43,173 bases of DNA. It comes from CAZFCK01 sp964517355 (lineage in GTDB: Bacteria > Desulfobacterota > Desulfovibrionia > Desulfovibrionales > Desulfovibrionaceae). The first letter of the stretch is position 1, and each line of letters opens with the position of its first letter. The DNA lies in the NCBI GenBank assembly GCA_964517355.1, contig CAZFCK010000010.1, forward strand, positions 1-43,173. The letters are read 5' to 3'. Both the position numbers and the translations under genes were made by a program. Under the pieces are notes generated by a model that was not told the origin of the DNA, did not search any database, and worked only from the letters and a program-made list of their open reading frames with translations. This document shows, piece by piece, positions 35,187 to 43,173 of the stretch.

Positions 35187-35728
35187 TGAACACCTCGGCT
35201 TGGGCGCTTCGCGCCTTGTAAAATACCATTACACCTGCACGGTCTCCCATTCGCTCGAGACCGCTACGTGTGCGCCATACGCCATGCATCAGGTATGGGT
35301 CTTTCATACAGAATATGAAAAAGAATTCTTATAAGAAAAAGTATGTTCAATTGTAAAGCATGAAAAGAAGCAGCATGCACATCTCCCGCTCATACGCTCA
35401 TGGATATCACACGTTGGGCACAAAAACGTAACATCTCCGGTGTATCCGATTAACTTCCCTATTCATGCTAATTCGATGATTTTAAAGAACTCGTGCCGCC
35501 GCAAAATAACTCAAAAACCCGGTTGCTCTATGAGGATTGGTTGTGTTATTAAACAAAAATGATGAGAAAATTGCTTCTCGTGACGCTTCCCGCGGGATTC
35601 AGATGCAAGGGGCATGCGCAGGTTCGCGATTTTCGTGTCTCGACAACAAGATAACGGATATAAGCACGCCTTATTGCACCAATCGTTCCGCTCTTGCCAC
35701 ACAAGACCAGGAAACCATTCCGACAAAT
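35187..35728. other. Divergent intergenic region between argF and the OlsF-like gene
   Basis: It must hold promoters for both directions. An open frame continues upstream of the chosen OlsF start to a GTG at 35543 that has GAGG seven bases before it. The extra 62 residues look non-homologous and low in structure, so this stretch may be leader or an N-terminal extension. No other feature is evident. Confidence 0.35.
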
Positions 35729-37633
35729 ATGAGTTCGCAGGTCAGGAAGCCGCCTCCAAACGAGTTGCTCCCCGCATTGCGGCAACCTCATTTCAAAATC
35801 GAGGCCCAGCACGGCGGTCCCTTGCGCCGCAAATTCGTCGCGGCCATTGCCCGGCCGCTGGGACGCATCATGGGGCTGCCCCTGCTGAACGAGATCTACG
35901 ACCGCGTCGCGACACGCCAGGATCACGAAGACTTTCTGGACAAAACCCTTGAAGTCATGGGGGTCGACTACCGTGTCACGGACGAAGATCTTTCGCGCAT
36001 CCCTCCGCAGGGGCCGGTGATCATCGTCGCAAACCATCCCTTCGGCGCTATCGAAGGGGTCTTGCTCATGGCCCTGCTCGGAAAAATCAGGCCCGATTTC
36101 AAGGTGATGGGAACCCATTTTCTGCGCTTTATTCCCGAAATCCGGGATAAAATTATTTTTGTCGATAACTTCGGTAAAAATTCCTCCATGCGCAGCAACA
36201 TAGCCCCCATGAAGGAAAGCCTACGTTGCCTGCGCGACGGGCATCTTCTGGCCATCTTTCCAGCTGGCGAAGTTTCACACATGACCTTTCGCAAACGCCG
36301 CGTCACCGACCCCGTCTGGTCGCCCACTGTGGCGCGCATCGTGCGTAAAACACAGGCGGCCGTCGTTCCGATCTTTTTTCAAGGACACAACGGCCCCTTG
36401 TTCCAGTTGCTCGGCCTGGTGCATCCGCGATTGCGTACCGTCATGCTTCCCCGCGAACTGGCCAACAAACGCTCCCACACCATCGATATCTCCATCGGCA
36501 GCGCCATTCCCTACAAAAAACTGGCAGCCATGTCGCACGACAAAGACCTGGTGAATTATCTCAGACTGCGCACCTATGTCCTCAGGCAACGCTACGCCGA
36601 AAAGCAAAAACGCAGCCTGCTGCCCATGATTCCCCTGTCGCTGCCGAACAAAAAGCCCGTGTCTTCTTCCGCCCTCGCCGTTCCGCCAAAGCCCGTAGCC
36701 CCTCCCGTGGAAGCCTGTTTGCTGCAAAAGGAACTCTCCAGGCTACCGGACGACAACCTCCTGTTCAAACAGGGCGACTATTCGGTCTATGCAGCCTCCG
36801 GCAACAATCTGCACCACGTGATGGATGAAATCGGCAGGCTGCGTGAATACACGTTTCGCCTTGTAGGCGAGGGAACGGGCAAGGAAACGGATATCGATCG
36901 CTTCGACCAGCATTACGACCATCTCTTTATCTGGAACAGCGCGCAACAGGAGATCGTGGGCGCCTACCGCATCGGCAAAACAGACGAAATAATCGAAAAC
37001 TTCGGCATCGAAGGCCTGTATACAAGCACTCTGTTCACCTTCAAACCCGCACTTTTCGAGCACATGGGCAAGGCCCTGGAGATGGGGCGCTCGTTTGTGC
37101 GTCCGGAATACCAGCGCAGCTATAACGCTCTCTTCCTGCTCTGGAAAGGTATCGGCGGCTACGTGCTGCGAAATCCGGATCATGTTGTCTTGTTCGGCCC
37201 TGTGAGCATCTCGAACGAATATTCCACCATCTCCAGAGAACTCATTGTGCGGTATCTGAAATCAAAAGACAGCTTTTCCAAACTCCATAAACTGGTCAAA
37301 CCCAAGACCCCGCCGCGCTTTAAAGGGCTCAAACGGCATGAACTTCGTGAATTCAAATACTTTTTCAAAAGCGTTGATGAAGTTACGGAAATTATTACGG
37401 ACCTTGAAACTGAATTCAAAGGCATACCCGTATTGCTCAGGCAATACCTCAAACTTGGGGGCAAAGTCCTTTCGTTCAACGTGGATCCCGATTTTCAAGA
37501 CTGTCTGGACGGATTGATCAAGGTGGACGTACTCCATACTCCACCTCGCATTTTAGGGATGTACATGGGGAAGGAAAACGTTGAATTATTATTAGAGTAT
37601 CACGAAGCGAAAAAGAAACCGCACTCCGTTTGA
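35729..37633 (+). CDS. olsF: Bifunctional acyltransferase, OlsF-like ornithine-lipid synthase (PlsC + OlsB-type GNAT)
   Basis: This protein of about 634 aa joins two domains. The N-terminal half is a PlsC-type O-acyltransferase with ANHPFGAIEG (about 101-110) and FPAGEVSH (177-184). The C-terminal half (about 345-560) is a GNAT of the OlsB type: REYTFRLVGEGTGKETDIDRFD, YRIGKTDEI, MGRSFVRPEYQRSYNALFLLWKGIG. In OlsF the C-domain N-acylates ornithine with a 3-hydroxy-acyl group and the N-domain adds the second acyl chain, giving membrane ornithine lipid. The PlsC motif has Glu where Asp is usual. A longer start (GTG 35543) is possible. The lysine-rich linker near 290-330 joins the domains. The role is inferred from domain order. 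Confidence 0.75.
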   Translation: MSSQVRKPPPNELLPALRQPHFKIEAQHGGPLRRKFVAAIARPLGRIMGLPLLNEIYDRVATRQDHEDFLDKTLEVMGVDYRVTDEDLSRIPPQGPVIIVANHPFGAIEGVLLMALLGKIRPDFKVMGTHFLRFIPEIRDKIIFVDNFGKNSSMRSNIAPMKESLRCLRDGHLLAIFPAGEVSHMTFRKRRVTDPVWSPTVARIVRKTQAAVVPIFFQGHNGPLFQLLGLVHPRLRTVMLPRELANKRSHTIDISIGSAIPYKKLAAMSHDKDLVNYLRLRTYVLRQRYAEKQKRSLLPMIPLSLPNKKPVSSSALAVPPKPVAPPVEACLLQKELSRLPDDNLLFKQGDYSVYAASGNNLHHVMDEIGRLREYTFRLVGEGTGKETDIDRFDQHYDHLFIWNSAQQEIVGAYRIGKTDEIIENFGIEGLYTSTLFTFKPALFEHMGKALEMGRSFVRPEYQRSYNALFLLWKGIGGYVLRNPDHVVLFGPVSISNEYSTISRELIVRYLKSKDSFSKLHKLVKPKTPPRFKGLKRHELREFKYFFKSVDEVTEIITDLETEFKGIPVLLRQYLKLGGKVLSFNVDPDFQDCLDGLIKVDVLHTPPRILGMYMGKENVELLLEYHEAKKKPHSV

Positions 37634-37715
37634 CATTCAAACCGATTTGCGTTGCCGCAACCGCGTATTCGGGAGAATTGGCTTACGGACATGCAAAGCG
37701 TCTCCGGAGCCGGCA

Positions 37716-38057
37716 ATGCAATGCAACATCGTGCTCGAATCACCGGATCACATCCAACTGTCGCTTATCGGCGCGCTGGACGCAAAAGGCGTGGGCCTCA
37801 TTGAAAGCGAGTTCAAATCCATAGTGTGTTCTTCCCATAAACACATTCTGGTGGATTTGAGCCAAATTACCTTTCTGGCGTCCATAGGACTCAGAATGCT
37901 GCTTCAGGCGGCCAAACACCTGACCCAAGACCACCACTTTCTGGCGCTGTACTCTCCACCACCGCGGGTGCGGGAAGTGCTGCATGTGGCGGCCATGGAC
38001 AGACTCATGCCCGTTGTCCAGGATCAGGAATCCGCCTGCAGACTGCTGCAAGACTGA
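37716..38057 (+). CDS. STAS-domain protein, anti-sigma-factor antagonist type
   Basis: This 113-aa single-domain protein resembles SpoIIAA/RsbV. The core reads LVDLSQITFLASIGLRMLLQAAK, where ASIG stands for the usual DSSG, keeping the phosphorylatable serine but replacing the aspartate. ATG 37716 is chosen for its GGAG six bases upstream. A longer frame starts at 37647. No anti-sigma kinase or phosphatase is adjacent, so its partner must be elsewhere. It lies about 80 bases after the OlsF-like gene and may share its transcript. Confidence 0.8.
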   Translation: MQCNIVLESPDHIQLSLIGALDAKGVGLIESEFKSIVCSSHKHILVDLSQITFLASIGLRMLLQAAKHLTQDHHFLALYSPPPRVREVLHVAAMDRLMPVVQDQESACRLLQD

Positions 38058-38247
38058 TGTCCCGGCCGAACATCCGGCCCCGCAACAGACTTTTCAGGGA
38101 AGATCCCTTGAGGGTTTTCCCGCATCGCATACTCCTTTCCCGATAATGTCTCTTTATTCCGCATGGACACTTGCCAAAGCCCGCTCTGAGAGGTATTGCC
38201 AATGGGCAATGATAAACGGTCCATCGGCCACAAACAGCGCACGGCGC

Positions 38248-38856
38248 ATGAGCAGCCTGGAATTTTACAAAAGAAGTCTCAGCAAGGACGAAATCAACGC
38301 CCTCCCCTTGCGCCGTTACAACGGCGCCGTACATATTGTGAACAGCAAACTCATGCTGCGCAAGGCCCTCGCAGGGCTCACAGGGGAGCGCGTTCTCGGA
38401 TTCGATACCGAAACCAGACCCACTTTCGGTAAAGGCCCCGAGAACCCTCCGGCATTGCTGCAACTGGCAACTTCCCAAGCCACTTACCTTTTTCAACTCC
38501 AGCGGGTTTCCTTGCCGGAATCCATCCGCAATATTCTTTCCAATTCCGAAATCATCAAGGCCGGTATCGCCGTGCATGACGACATCCGTGTGCTGCAACG
38601 CATCGCCCCCTTCCAGGCGGCTGGCTTCGTCGATCTCAGCGACATCGCGCGGCGCAACGGCCTCCAGACCATGGGCCTGCGCAACATGGCCGCAAATCTG
38701 CTCGGATTTCGCATTTCCAAAACGGCGCAATGCTCAAATTGGGAAGCTCCCAGGCTCTCTCCCAAACAAATCCTTTACGCCGCCACCGACGCATGGGTCA
38801 GCCGCGAACTGCATTTCCGCATCCAGGATCTGGGACTGTTGCCGCCCGTACAATAA
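38248..38856 (+). CDS. DEDDy 3'-5' exonuclease domain protein (RNase D-like)
   Basis: This 202-aa protein carries all exonuclease motifs: GFDTETRP (Exo I, Asp and Glu), GIAVHDDIRVL (Exo II) and YAATDAWVSREL (Exo III with the DEDDy tyrosine). The absence of an HRDC domain makes it smaller than RNase D. It probably trims RNA or DNA 3' ends in the cytosol. ATG 38248 fits the family start (YKRSLSKDEINALPL). An ATG at 38209 is an alternative. It lies about 190 bases after the STAS gene and 67 before the CAP gene. Confidence 0.85.
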   Translation: MSSLEFYKRSLSKDEINALPLRRYNGAVHIVNSKLMLRKALAGLTGERVLGFDTETRPTFGKGPENPPALLQLATSQATYLFQLQRVSLPESIRNILSNSEIIKAGIAVHDDIRVLQRIAPFQAAGFVDLSDIARRNGLQTMGLRNMAANLLGFRISKTAQCSNWEAPRLSPKQILYAATDAWVSRELHFRIQDLGLLPPVQ

Positions 38857-38923
38857 TCGTTGCACCACGCCGCCGCACATAGTATTTTTCGGGAAACACA
38901 ATCTCAGCCCTGAAGGATGCGCC

Positions 38924-39469
38924 ATGTGCTTCCAAAAAGCTCTTTACTGCTTCGCGGTCATTGCGGTCCTGCTCCTGCCCCCGCCGTGCGCCCTGTCCCA
39001 GGAATTGGCGGCTGCCAACGATATTTCTCCCAAAACCGCAGACCCCGACCCCCAACTGCCGCCTCCCGAATCCCAGCCCCTGATACCTGAACCCGGGGCG
39101 CTGCCGCCCGCCGGCAGCCCGGAAACCTTCGGCCAACGCGCCTTGGCGCAAATCAACGATTTCCGCCTCAAACTCGGCCTGCACGCCTTGCAGTGGGACG
39201 CCCGCCTGGCGCGCCTGGCGCACGACCATTGCCTGTTCATGGATCAACGAGGCAAACTCGGACATGATCATTTCGAGCAAAGATGCGCATATGCAAAAGG
39301 GGGCGCTTGTGTCGAAAACATCGCCTGGAACATGAACACGCCGCAAGCGTTGCTCGACAACTGGACCCAGCAAGCCGCACAGGCACAAAACCTGACCAAC
39401 CCCACCCTGCGCAAGGCGGGCATAGCCCGGGTCGGCTTTTTCGTCACTTTTTTCGCCTGCGAAAACTGA
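38924..39469 (+). CDS. Secreted CAP-domain (SCP/PR-1-like) protein
   Basis: This 181-aa protein has an N-terminal signal sequence (about 1-25, hydrophobic core FAVIAVLLL, cleavage near ALSQE) and a proline-rich linker (about 40-65). The CAP domain that follows shows QINDFRLKLGLHALQWDARLARLAHDH, then GKLGHDHFEQR and ENIAWN with a WTQ-type tail. These histidine and glutamate residues form the CAP cavity. Bacterial CAP proteins are exported and their roles are varied (lipid or peptide binding, sometimes proteolysis). AAGGA precedes the ATG. Four cysteines in the mature part could form disulfides. The function is not known. Confidence 0.8.
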   Translation: MCFQKALYCFAVIAVLLLPPPCALSQELAAANDISPKTADPDPQLPPPESQPLIPEPGALPPAGSPETFGQRALAQINDFRLKLGLHALQWDARLARLAHDHCLFMDQRGKLGHDHFEQRCAYAKGGACVENIAWNMNTPQALLDNWTQQAAQAQNLTNPTLRKAGIARVGFFVTFFACEN

Positions 39470-39520
39470 GCTGTGTTTCTAAATTCGTTTCGAAAAGAAA
39501 ATGCGAGAGGAATAACCCTT

Positions 39521-39612
39521 TGTTAGCGCATTTTCGCCTTGAAACAAGGCTCTCCCCTGAAACAATTTCCATTTGTTCCAGGGAAATGCATAAGAGCATC
39601 TAGCGCTTTTCA
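39521..39612. repeat. Inverse copy of the left-edge tandem repeat
   Basis: Read on the minus strand this matches the unit at 2-117: the 39-mer core (39525-39560), the ggaaca/tgttcc palindrome and the atgcataagagcatctagcgc end, with a few changes. It lies about 50 bases after the CAP gene. Confidence 0.8.
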
Positions 39613-39627
39613 AACGTGACTTGCTCT

Positions 39628-39712
39628 AGCGGCAGCCGTTAGGCGCGGTCGTTTCGCGCCTTACGGATGGCGACAGCAGAGCTAGGGTTCTCCCCCTCGC
39701 GCTCCCCCTTCC
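39628..39712. repeat. Dispersed intergenic repeat, copy B
   Basis: This is the same motif succession as 34111-34189, in the same orientation. It directly follows the repeat at 39521-39612, so several repeat families are stacked in this gap. Confidence 0.6.
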
Positions 39713-39792
39713 TAATCTTTGTCGCCAGACAAATATATTTGTAACATATTGAATTTATAGGTATTTCAGACAAAAGTCTTTGGAAGGGGGGT

Positions 39793-39867
39793 CCGGGGGA
39801 GAACCTTTCTCCAGAAAGGTTTCCCCCCGGAAAAAATCTAACAAGTCTTTAATCAGTGCTTCCTTAG
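39793..39867. repeat. Long G/C-rich hairpin next to a solo MITE end
   Basis: Arms ccgggggagaacctttc (39793-39809) and gaaaggtttccccccgg (39814-39830) pair almost perfectly around a 4-base loop. Bases 39850-39867 then match one end of the element at 10876-11036 in reverse orientation. The hairpin lies just beyond the nfnB stop and could end its transcript, although no U-run follows it on that strand. Confidence 0.55.
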
Positions 39868-39882
39868 AAACGGGAAACTGTA

Positions 39883-41334
39883 TTATTCCACGGCCGCGTC
39901 GCCGAGCAGTCGGCGCGCGATCTCTTTGGCGGCCCGGCGTCCCGCGCCCATGGCCGAAATCACCGTAGCCGAGCCAGTGACGATATCTCCCCCCGCGAAG
40001 ACGTTGGCGATAGAAGTTTCTCCGGTTTCCTCATCCACCTGAATATATCCCCGCTTGTTCAGGCCGAGTCCCGCGGTATGCTCCACCATCACTCTGTTCG
40101 GGCCTGTGCCCACGGCGATGACGACCAGATCGCAATCAATGGTGCAGGTTTCGCCCTCCACGCACACCGGGCGGCAACGGCCGGAGGCGTCGGGTTCGCC
40201 CAGCTTCATTTTTTGCAAGCTCATACCTGTAAGACGCCCCTGTTCGTCCCCCAAGAATTCCAAAGGCCCCCAGAGGCACTGCAGCTCCACGCCCTCTTCC
40301 AAGGCGTGCTCCAACTCTTCCAGCCGCGCCGGCATCTCCTGTTTCGTGCGCCGGTAAACGACGCGGACCTTGTCCGCACCAAGACGCAGGGCGGTACGCG
40401 CCGCATCCATGGCCACGTTGCCCCCGCCCAGCACCACGACGTTTTTGCCGGGAATGATCGGCGTGTCGTAATTGGGGAAATCATAGGCGCGCCCCAGGTT
40501 GACACGGGTGAGGTACTCGTTGGCCGAAAACACGCCTATAAGGTGTTCTCCGGGGACCCCGAGAAAACGCGGCAACCCCGCGCCGACGCCGATGAAAACG
40601 GCCTTATAGCCTTGCGCGAACAAATCCTGCACCGTGACGGTTTTACCCCCGACCCAGTTGACGTTGAGATCCACTTCCTGTTCGCGCAGCGCCTCGATTT
40701 CACGTTTAACCACGGCCTTGGGCAAACGGAATTCGGGAATGCCGTAGATCAACACGCCGCCCATTTCGTGCAGGGCTTCGAACATGCTGACCTTGATACC
40801 CCGCGAGGAGAGATACCCCGCGGCGGTGAGGCTCGAAGGTCCGGCCCCGATGCAGGCAACTTTCACGTTCTGATCAATCAAGGGGCATTCCGGCTTGCCC
40901 GTTATCTCGTCGCAGGCGCTCATGGCTGCGTAGGTGTCGGCCACGTAACGTTCCAACCTGCCGATGCAAACGGGCTGTCCCTTTTTGGAGAGGATGCAGG
41001 CCCCTTCGCATTGCACCTCCTGGGGGCACACGCGGCCGCACACTGCGGGAAGGCTGTTGGTGCTTTTGATCACGCGGAAGGACTCTTCCACCCCCTGTTC
41101 AAGCAGAGCTTTGATGAAGTCCTTAATGGGCACCTCAACGGGGCAGCCCTCCATGCATGTCGGTTTTTTGCATTGCAGGCAGCGCCCGGCCTCGGCAAGG
41201 GCCATCTCATGGGTATATCCAAGGGCCACTTCGTTAAAATTGTGAATGCGTTGCTCCGGATCCTGCGTGGGCATGGCCGTGCGCGGCCGGATGACCTTTT
41301 TCGGCTTTTTCGGGGTATTGTTAGCTGCGACCAT
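39883..41334 (-). CDS. nfnB: NfnB: NADPH-dependent Fd:NADP+ oxidoreductase large subunit (GltD-like)
   Basis: This 483-aa subunit has the two N-terminal cysteine clusters of the GltD/NfnB family (Cys52/55/60/64 and Cys99/103/109/113) for 4Fe-4S centres. These are followed by FAD-binding GAGPSSLTAAG (163-173) and NADPH-binding GGGNVAMDAARTAL (near 306-319). C-terminal GGDIVTGSATV closes the flavin site. With NfnA it reversibly couples ferredoxin and NADH to NADP+ by flavin-based bifurcation. It overlaps the nfnA stop by 14 bases. The adjacent NfnA partner, with no GltB nearby, argues against a plain glutamate synthase subunit. Confidence 0.9.
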   Translation of the reverse strand: MVAANNTPKKPKKVIRPRTAMPTQDPEQRIHNFNEVALGYTHEMALAEAGRCLQCKKPTCMEGCPVEVPIKDFIKALLEQGVEESFRVIKSTNSLPAVCGRVCPQEVQCEGACILSKKGQPVCIGRLERYVADTYAAMSACDEITGKPECPLIDQNVKVACIGAGPSSLTAAGYLSSRGIKVSMFEALHEMGGVLIYGIPEFRLPKAVVKREIEALREQEVDLNVNWVGGKTVTVQDLFAQGYKAVFIGVGAGLPRFLGVPGEHLIGVFSANEYLTRVNLGRAYDFPNYDTPIIPGKNVVVLGGGNVAMDAARTALRLGADKVRVVYRRTKQEMPARLEELEHALEEGVELQCLWGPLEFLGDEQGRLTGMSLQKMKLGEPDASGRCRPVCVEGETCTIDCDLVVIAVGTGPNRVMVEHTAGLGLNKRGYIQVDEETGETSIANVFAGGDIVTGSATVISAMGAGRRAAKEIARRLLGDAAVE

Positions 41335-42163
41335 GAGCTTTCTTGTATTCCTCGTAGGAAATGGCTTCCTGCGGTTTGAAGGCTTTCAATCTGGCGCCCA
41401 ATTCATCAAAATCCACCTTATGACCGTCAAATTCCGGCCCATCCACACAGGCAAACTTGATTTCATTGCCAACCTTGACGCGGCAAGCGCCGCACATGCC
41501 AATACCGTCCACCATGATGGAATTGAGGCTCACCGTGGTCTTGATGCCATATTCCTTTGTGAGATCGGCAACGGCGCGCATCATGGGCACAGGTCCCACC
41601 GCCACAACCTCTACCACGCTCTTGTCCTGGTCCAGACGTTGCCGCAGTACGTCCGTGACCAGACCTTGCTGCCCGATACTCCCGTCGTCAGTGGCTATCA
41701 GCACTTCGGGACAAAATGAACTCAGTTCATTGCAAAACAGCAGCAAATCTTTGCTTCGCGCACCGATAACGGCCACGACATGATTACCGGCCTGATAATG
41801 GCCCTTGGCGATGTGATGCATGGCGGCGATCCCCGTGCCCCCGCCCACGCAGACCACCGTGCCGAGCTTGTGAATATCGGTCGCCACTCCGAGCGGACCG
41901 CACAGGTCGTGCAGTCTGTCGCCCTCGCGCATATCTTCGAGCATCGCCGTTGTCTTGCCCATGACGAGATACACCATGGTAATCGTGCCGGCATCAAGAT
42001 CAACATCGGCAATTGTCAAAGGTATGCGTTCCCCTTTCTCGCTCACACGCAGAATCACGAAATTGCCCGGCTTGGCCTTGCATGCAATATGCGGCGCCTC
42101 CACCACCAATTTGCTCGTTTTGCCTGGTATGAGATTCTCCTTGCGCAGGATCGTGTTTGTCAT
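41321..42163 (-). CDS. nfnA: NfnA: NADH/ferredoxin-NADP+ reductase small subunit
   Basis: This 280-aa FNR-fold subunit has the FAD motif RIPLTIAD (46-53), the NADH-binding VCVGGGTGIAAMHHI (104-118), and a C-terminal 2Fe-2S site made of Asp219, Cys224, Cys227 and Cys239. That Asp plus three Cys ligation is characteristic of NfnA. ATG 42163 follows AAGGAAAAGG at proper spacing. A longer frame to 42199 would add 12 residues without support. The enzyme is cytosolic. In sulfate reducers it balances NADH, NADPH and ferredoxin pools. Confidence 0.92.
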   Translation of the reverse strand: MTNTILRKENLIPGKTSKLVVEAPHIACKAKPGNFVILRVSEKGERIPLTIADVDLDAGTITMVYLVMGKTTAMLEDMREGDRLHDLCGPLGVATDIHKLGTVVCVGGGTGIAAMHHIAKGHYQAGNHVVAVIGARSKDLLLFCNELSSFCPEVLIATDDGSIGQQGLVTDVLRQRLDQDKSVVEVVAVGPVPMMRAVADLTKEYGIKTTVSLNSIMVDGIGMCGACRVKVGNEIKFACVDGPEFDGHKVDFDELGARLKAFKPQEAISYEEYKKAHGRS

Positions 42164-42664
42164 TGGCCTTTTCCTTGTAGAACTGTCCCCCGACGGCATC
42201 TCTGCGGCTCATCAGGGGGACACGAATTTAAATAACCAAATATTAATATATTCAAACCAAGATCGACGCAAGCCTTTTTTGCTCCTTGTCACTCCTCCTC
42301 GCCTGTGTTATCTTAAGAAGAATCATAAAAGTGTAAAAAACCGGTTAGCGTCTCACATGAAGACGTGTAGAACGGAAAGTCTATAAACTTCACATCATTG
42401 GGAATTCGCCGTCACGCCTCGCGGCCGTCGTGAGCAATGTGGCGAAAATGTAGCCTCAAGCAAAAATGTAATAGTATATGTCCTCAGCAACAACAACCCG
42501 GTAGAATGACTACGGTCGAAAAAACCGGAGAAACAAATTTTAACCTTGGATACGTGATTATCAGGCTTTTGCAAGGGTGAACATGCGTTAGGGCCTTTGC
42601 AAGGGGGCGGAAGCCTCGCCCGGTGCCGCACGGCTTTCATTCAAGAAGGACGCGACACAAAGTC
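42164..42664. other. Divergent intergenic region upstream of nfnA
   Basis: The region contains an AT-rich stretch (aatattaatatatt near 42239-42252) that could be an nfnA promoter. I see no Rex-type palindrome by eye, and no gene. A short direct repeat (tttgcaaggg) occurs at about 42569-42578 and 42597-42606. Confidence 0.35.
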
Positions 42665-43123
42665 ATGAAAATCGACAATTCCGGTGGCACATGGGCTGCG
42701 CGCATGGCGCAGCAAGCCTATGCGGCGCAAGAGAGCCAAGCGACGAACATGCGTTGCTGTGAAACCGGCGCGCAGAGTGCGGTTGCGGAGCAGCGGCGTG
42801 AACCTTCCGGATTCAGTTTCTCTCTCGGCAAGCTCACGGTAAGCTACGAAGTCGAAAAGCCCGCGGTTGATTCAACGCAACTGGCCTTGACAGCGCTTAC
42901 GCTTTACGAACGCCAACAGCAAACGGCGTTCCGCACGGAGCTGGAAATTGCGACCCTGCGCCAGGATATGGTCCAGCTCGAAAAAAACGAAGCTCCCGCA
43001 CTCCTGCCTGCCGCCTCCGCATCCAAGCAACAGACCGCCGCAGCCGCCAAGGCCTACGCGGCACACCAACGCGCCTATGAAAACAACCGCTTCAGACCCG
43101 GGGTGACCATAGGTGTCGGCTAG
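42665..43123 (+). CDS. Hypothetical protein, 152 aa, Ala/Gln-rich
   Basis: The product begins MKIDNSGGTWAARMAQQAYA. It has a central segment SGFSFSLGKLTVSYEVEK that looks like a beta hairpin, a probable helix (about 75-110, QLALTALTLYERQQQTAFRTELEIATLRQDM), an Ala/Gln-rich stretch, and a C-terminus RPGVTIGVG. There is no signal peptide or membrane segment. The ribosome site is poor; AAGGA is too far upstream. I do not recognise a family. Codon use resembles neighbouring genes, so it is probably real. The gene may be monocistronic and is divergent from nfnA. Confidence 0.55.
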   Translation: MKIDNSGGTWAARMAQQAYAAQESQATNMRCCETGAQSAVAEQRREPSGFSFSLGKLTVSYEVEKPAVDSTQLALTALTLYERQQQTAFRTELEIATLRQDMVQLEKNEAPALLPAASASKQQTAAAAKAYAAHQRAYENNRFRPGVTIGVG

Positions 43124-43173
43124 TGTATCGTCCGCTAAGTTCATATACTTTTACTTGGTGAGCGGCTTGCCCG

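Noticed and set aside
35729..37633. The GNAT domain as the missing PseH
   Set aside because: Its motifs and fusion to a PlsC domain match the OlsB/OlsF lipid acyltransferases, not the small PseH family.
39883..41334. Glutamate synthase small subunit GltD
   Set aside because: The partner gene is an NfnA with Asp/Cys3 2Fe-2S ligands and no GltB is present, so the NfnAB reading is better.
40078..41379. 433-aa plus-strand frame opposite nfnB
   Set aside because: It is the antisense shadow of the iron-sulfur flavoprotein, with biased His/Arg/Pro composition.

Overview
The window looks like chromosome from a Desulfovibrio-like deltaproteobacterium (Desulfovibrionaceae). The evidence is a selenocysteine tRNA, an NfnAB (SudBA) electron-bifurcating transhydrogenase, a PlsC-GNAT ornithine-lipid synthase of the OlsF type, a cdaA-cdaR-glmM cyclic-di-AMP/cell-wall cluster, and small palindromic intergenic repeats. 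The genus is inferred from gene content and protein style, not from a database match.

Region 1 (1-10.15 kb) is a tight minus-strand housekeeping operon in the order ftsH, folP, cdaA, cdaR, glmM, galU, priA. Its genes abut or overlap by a few bases. It joins membrane proteolysis, folate synthesis, c-di-AMP synthesis with its YbbR regulator, and two sugar-nucleotide enzymes for peptidoglycan and surface glycans. A small orphan gene and a tandem 39-bp repeat precede it at the left edge.

Region 2 (10.4-30.7 kb) begins with tRNA-Sec (selC), a known type of integration site, and a MITE-like palindrome. A surface-glycan island for a pseudaminic-acid-like nonulosonic acid follows: pseB, pseC, an SpsF-type cytidylyltransferase in the pseF position, a CgeB-like glycosyltransferase, two different pseG homologues, an ATP-grasp ligase, an extended SDR and a GT2 glycosyltransferase. 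All of these are on the plus strand. Converging on them from the minus strand are pseI, a giant TPR protein with a glycosyltransferase-like C-terminus, and a giant sulfotransferase/coiled-coil protein. No pseH acetyltransferase is present. Together, the doubled pseG, the ATP-grasp enzyme, the extra SDR and the sulfotransferase suggest a modified, non-standard nonulosonate. Base composition drops sharply from about 21.1 to 29.6 kb, as expected for transferred DNA.

Region 3 (31.0-35.2 kb) holds arginine biosynthesis on the minus strand: argF, then overlapping argG-argH. Region 4 (35.7-39.5 kb) is on the plus strand: an OlsF-like bifunctional acyltransferase, a lone STAS protein, a DEDDy 3'-5' exonuclease and a secreted CAP-domain protein. 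Region 5 (39.5-43.2 kb) has a repeat-rich intergenic block, nfnA-nfnB on the minus strand, and a small unknown protein at the right edge.

The best candidate for an undescribed system is the selC-linked island. It appears to make, and perhaps sulfate, an unusual pseudaminic acid derivative in which an ATP-grasp ligase may replace PseH.
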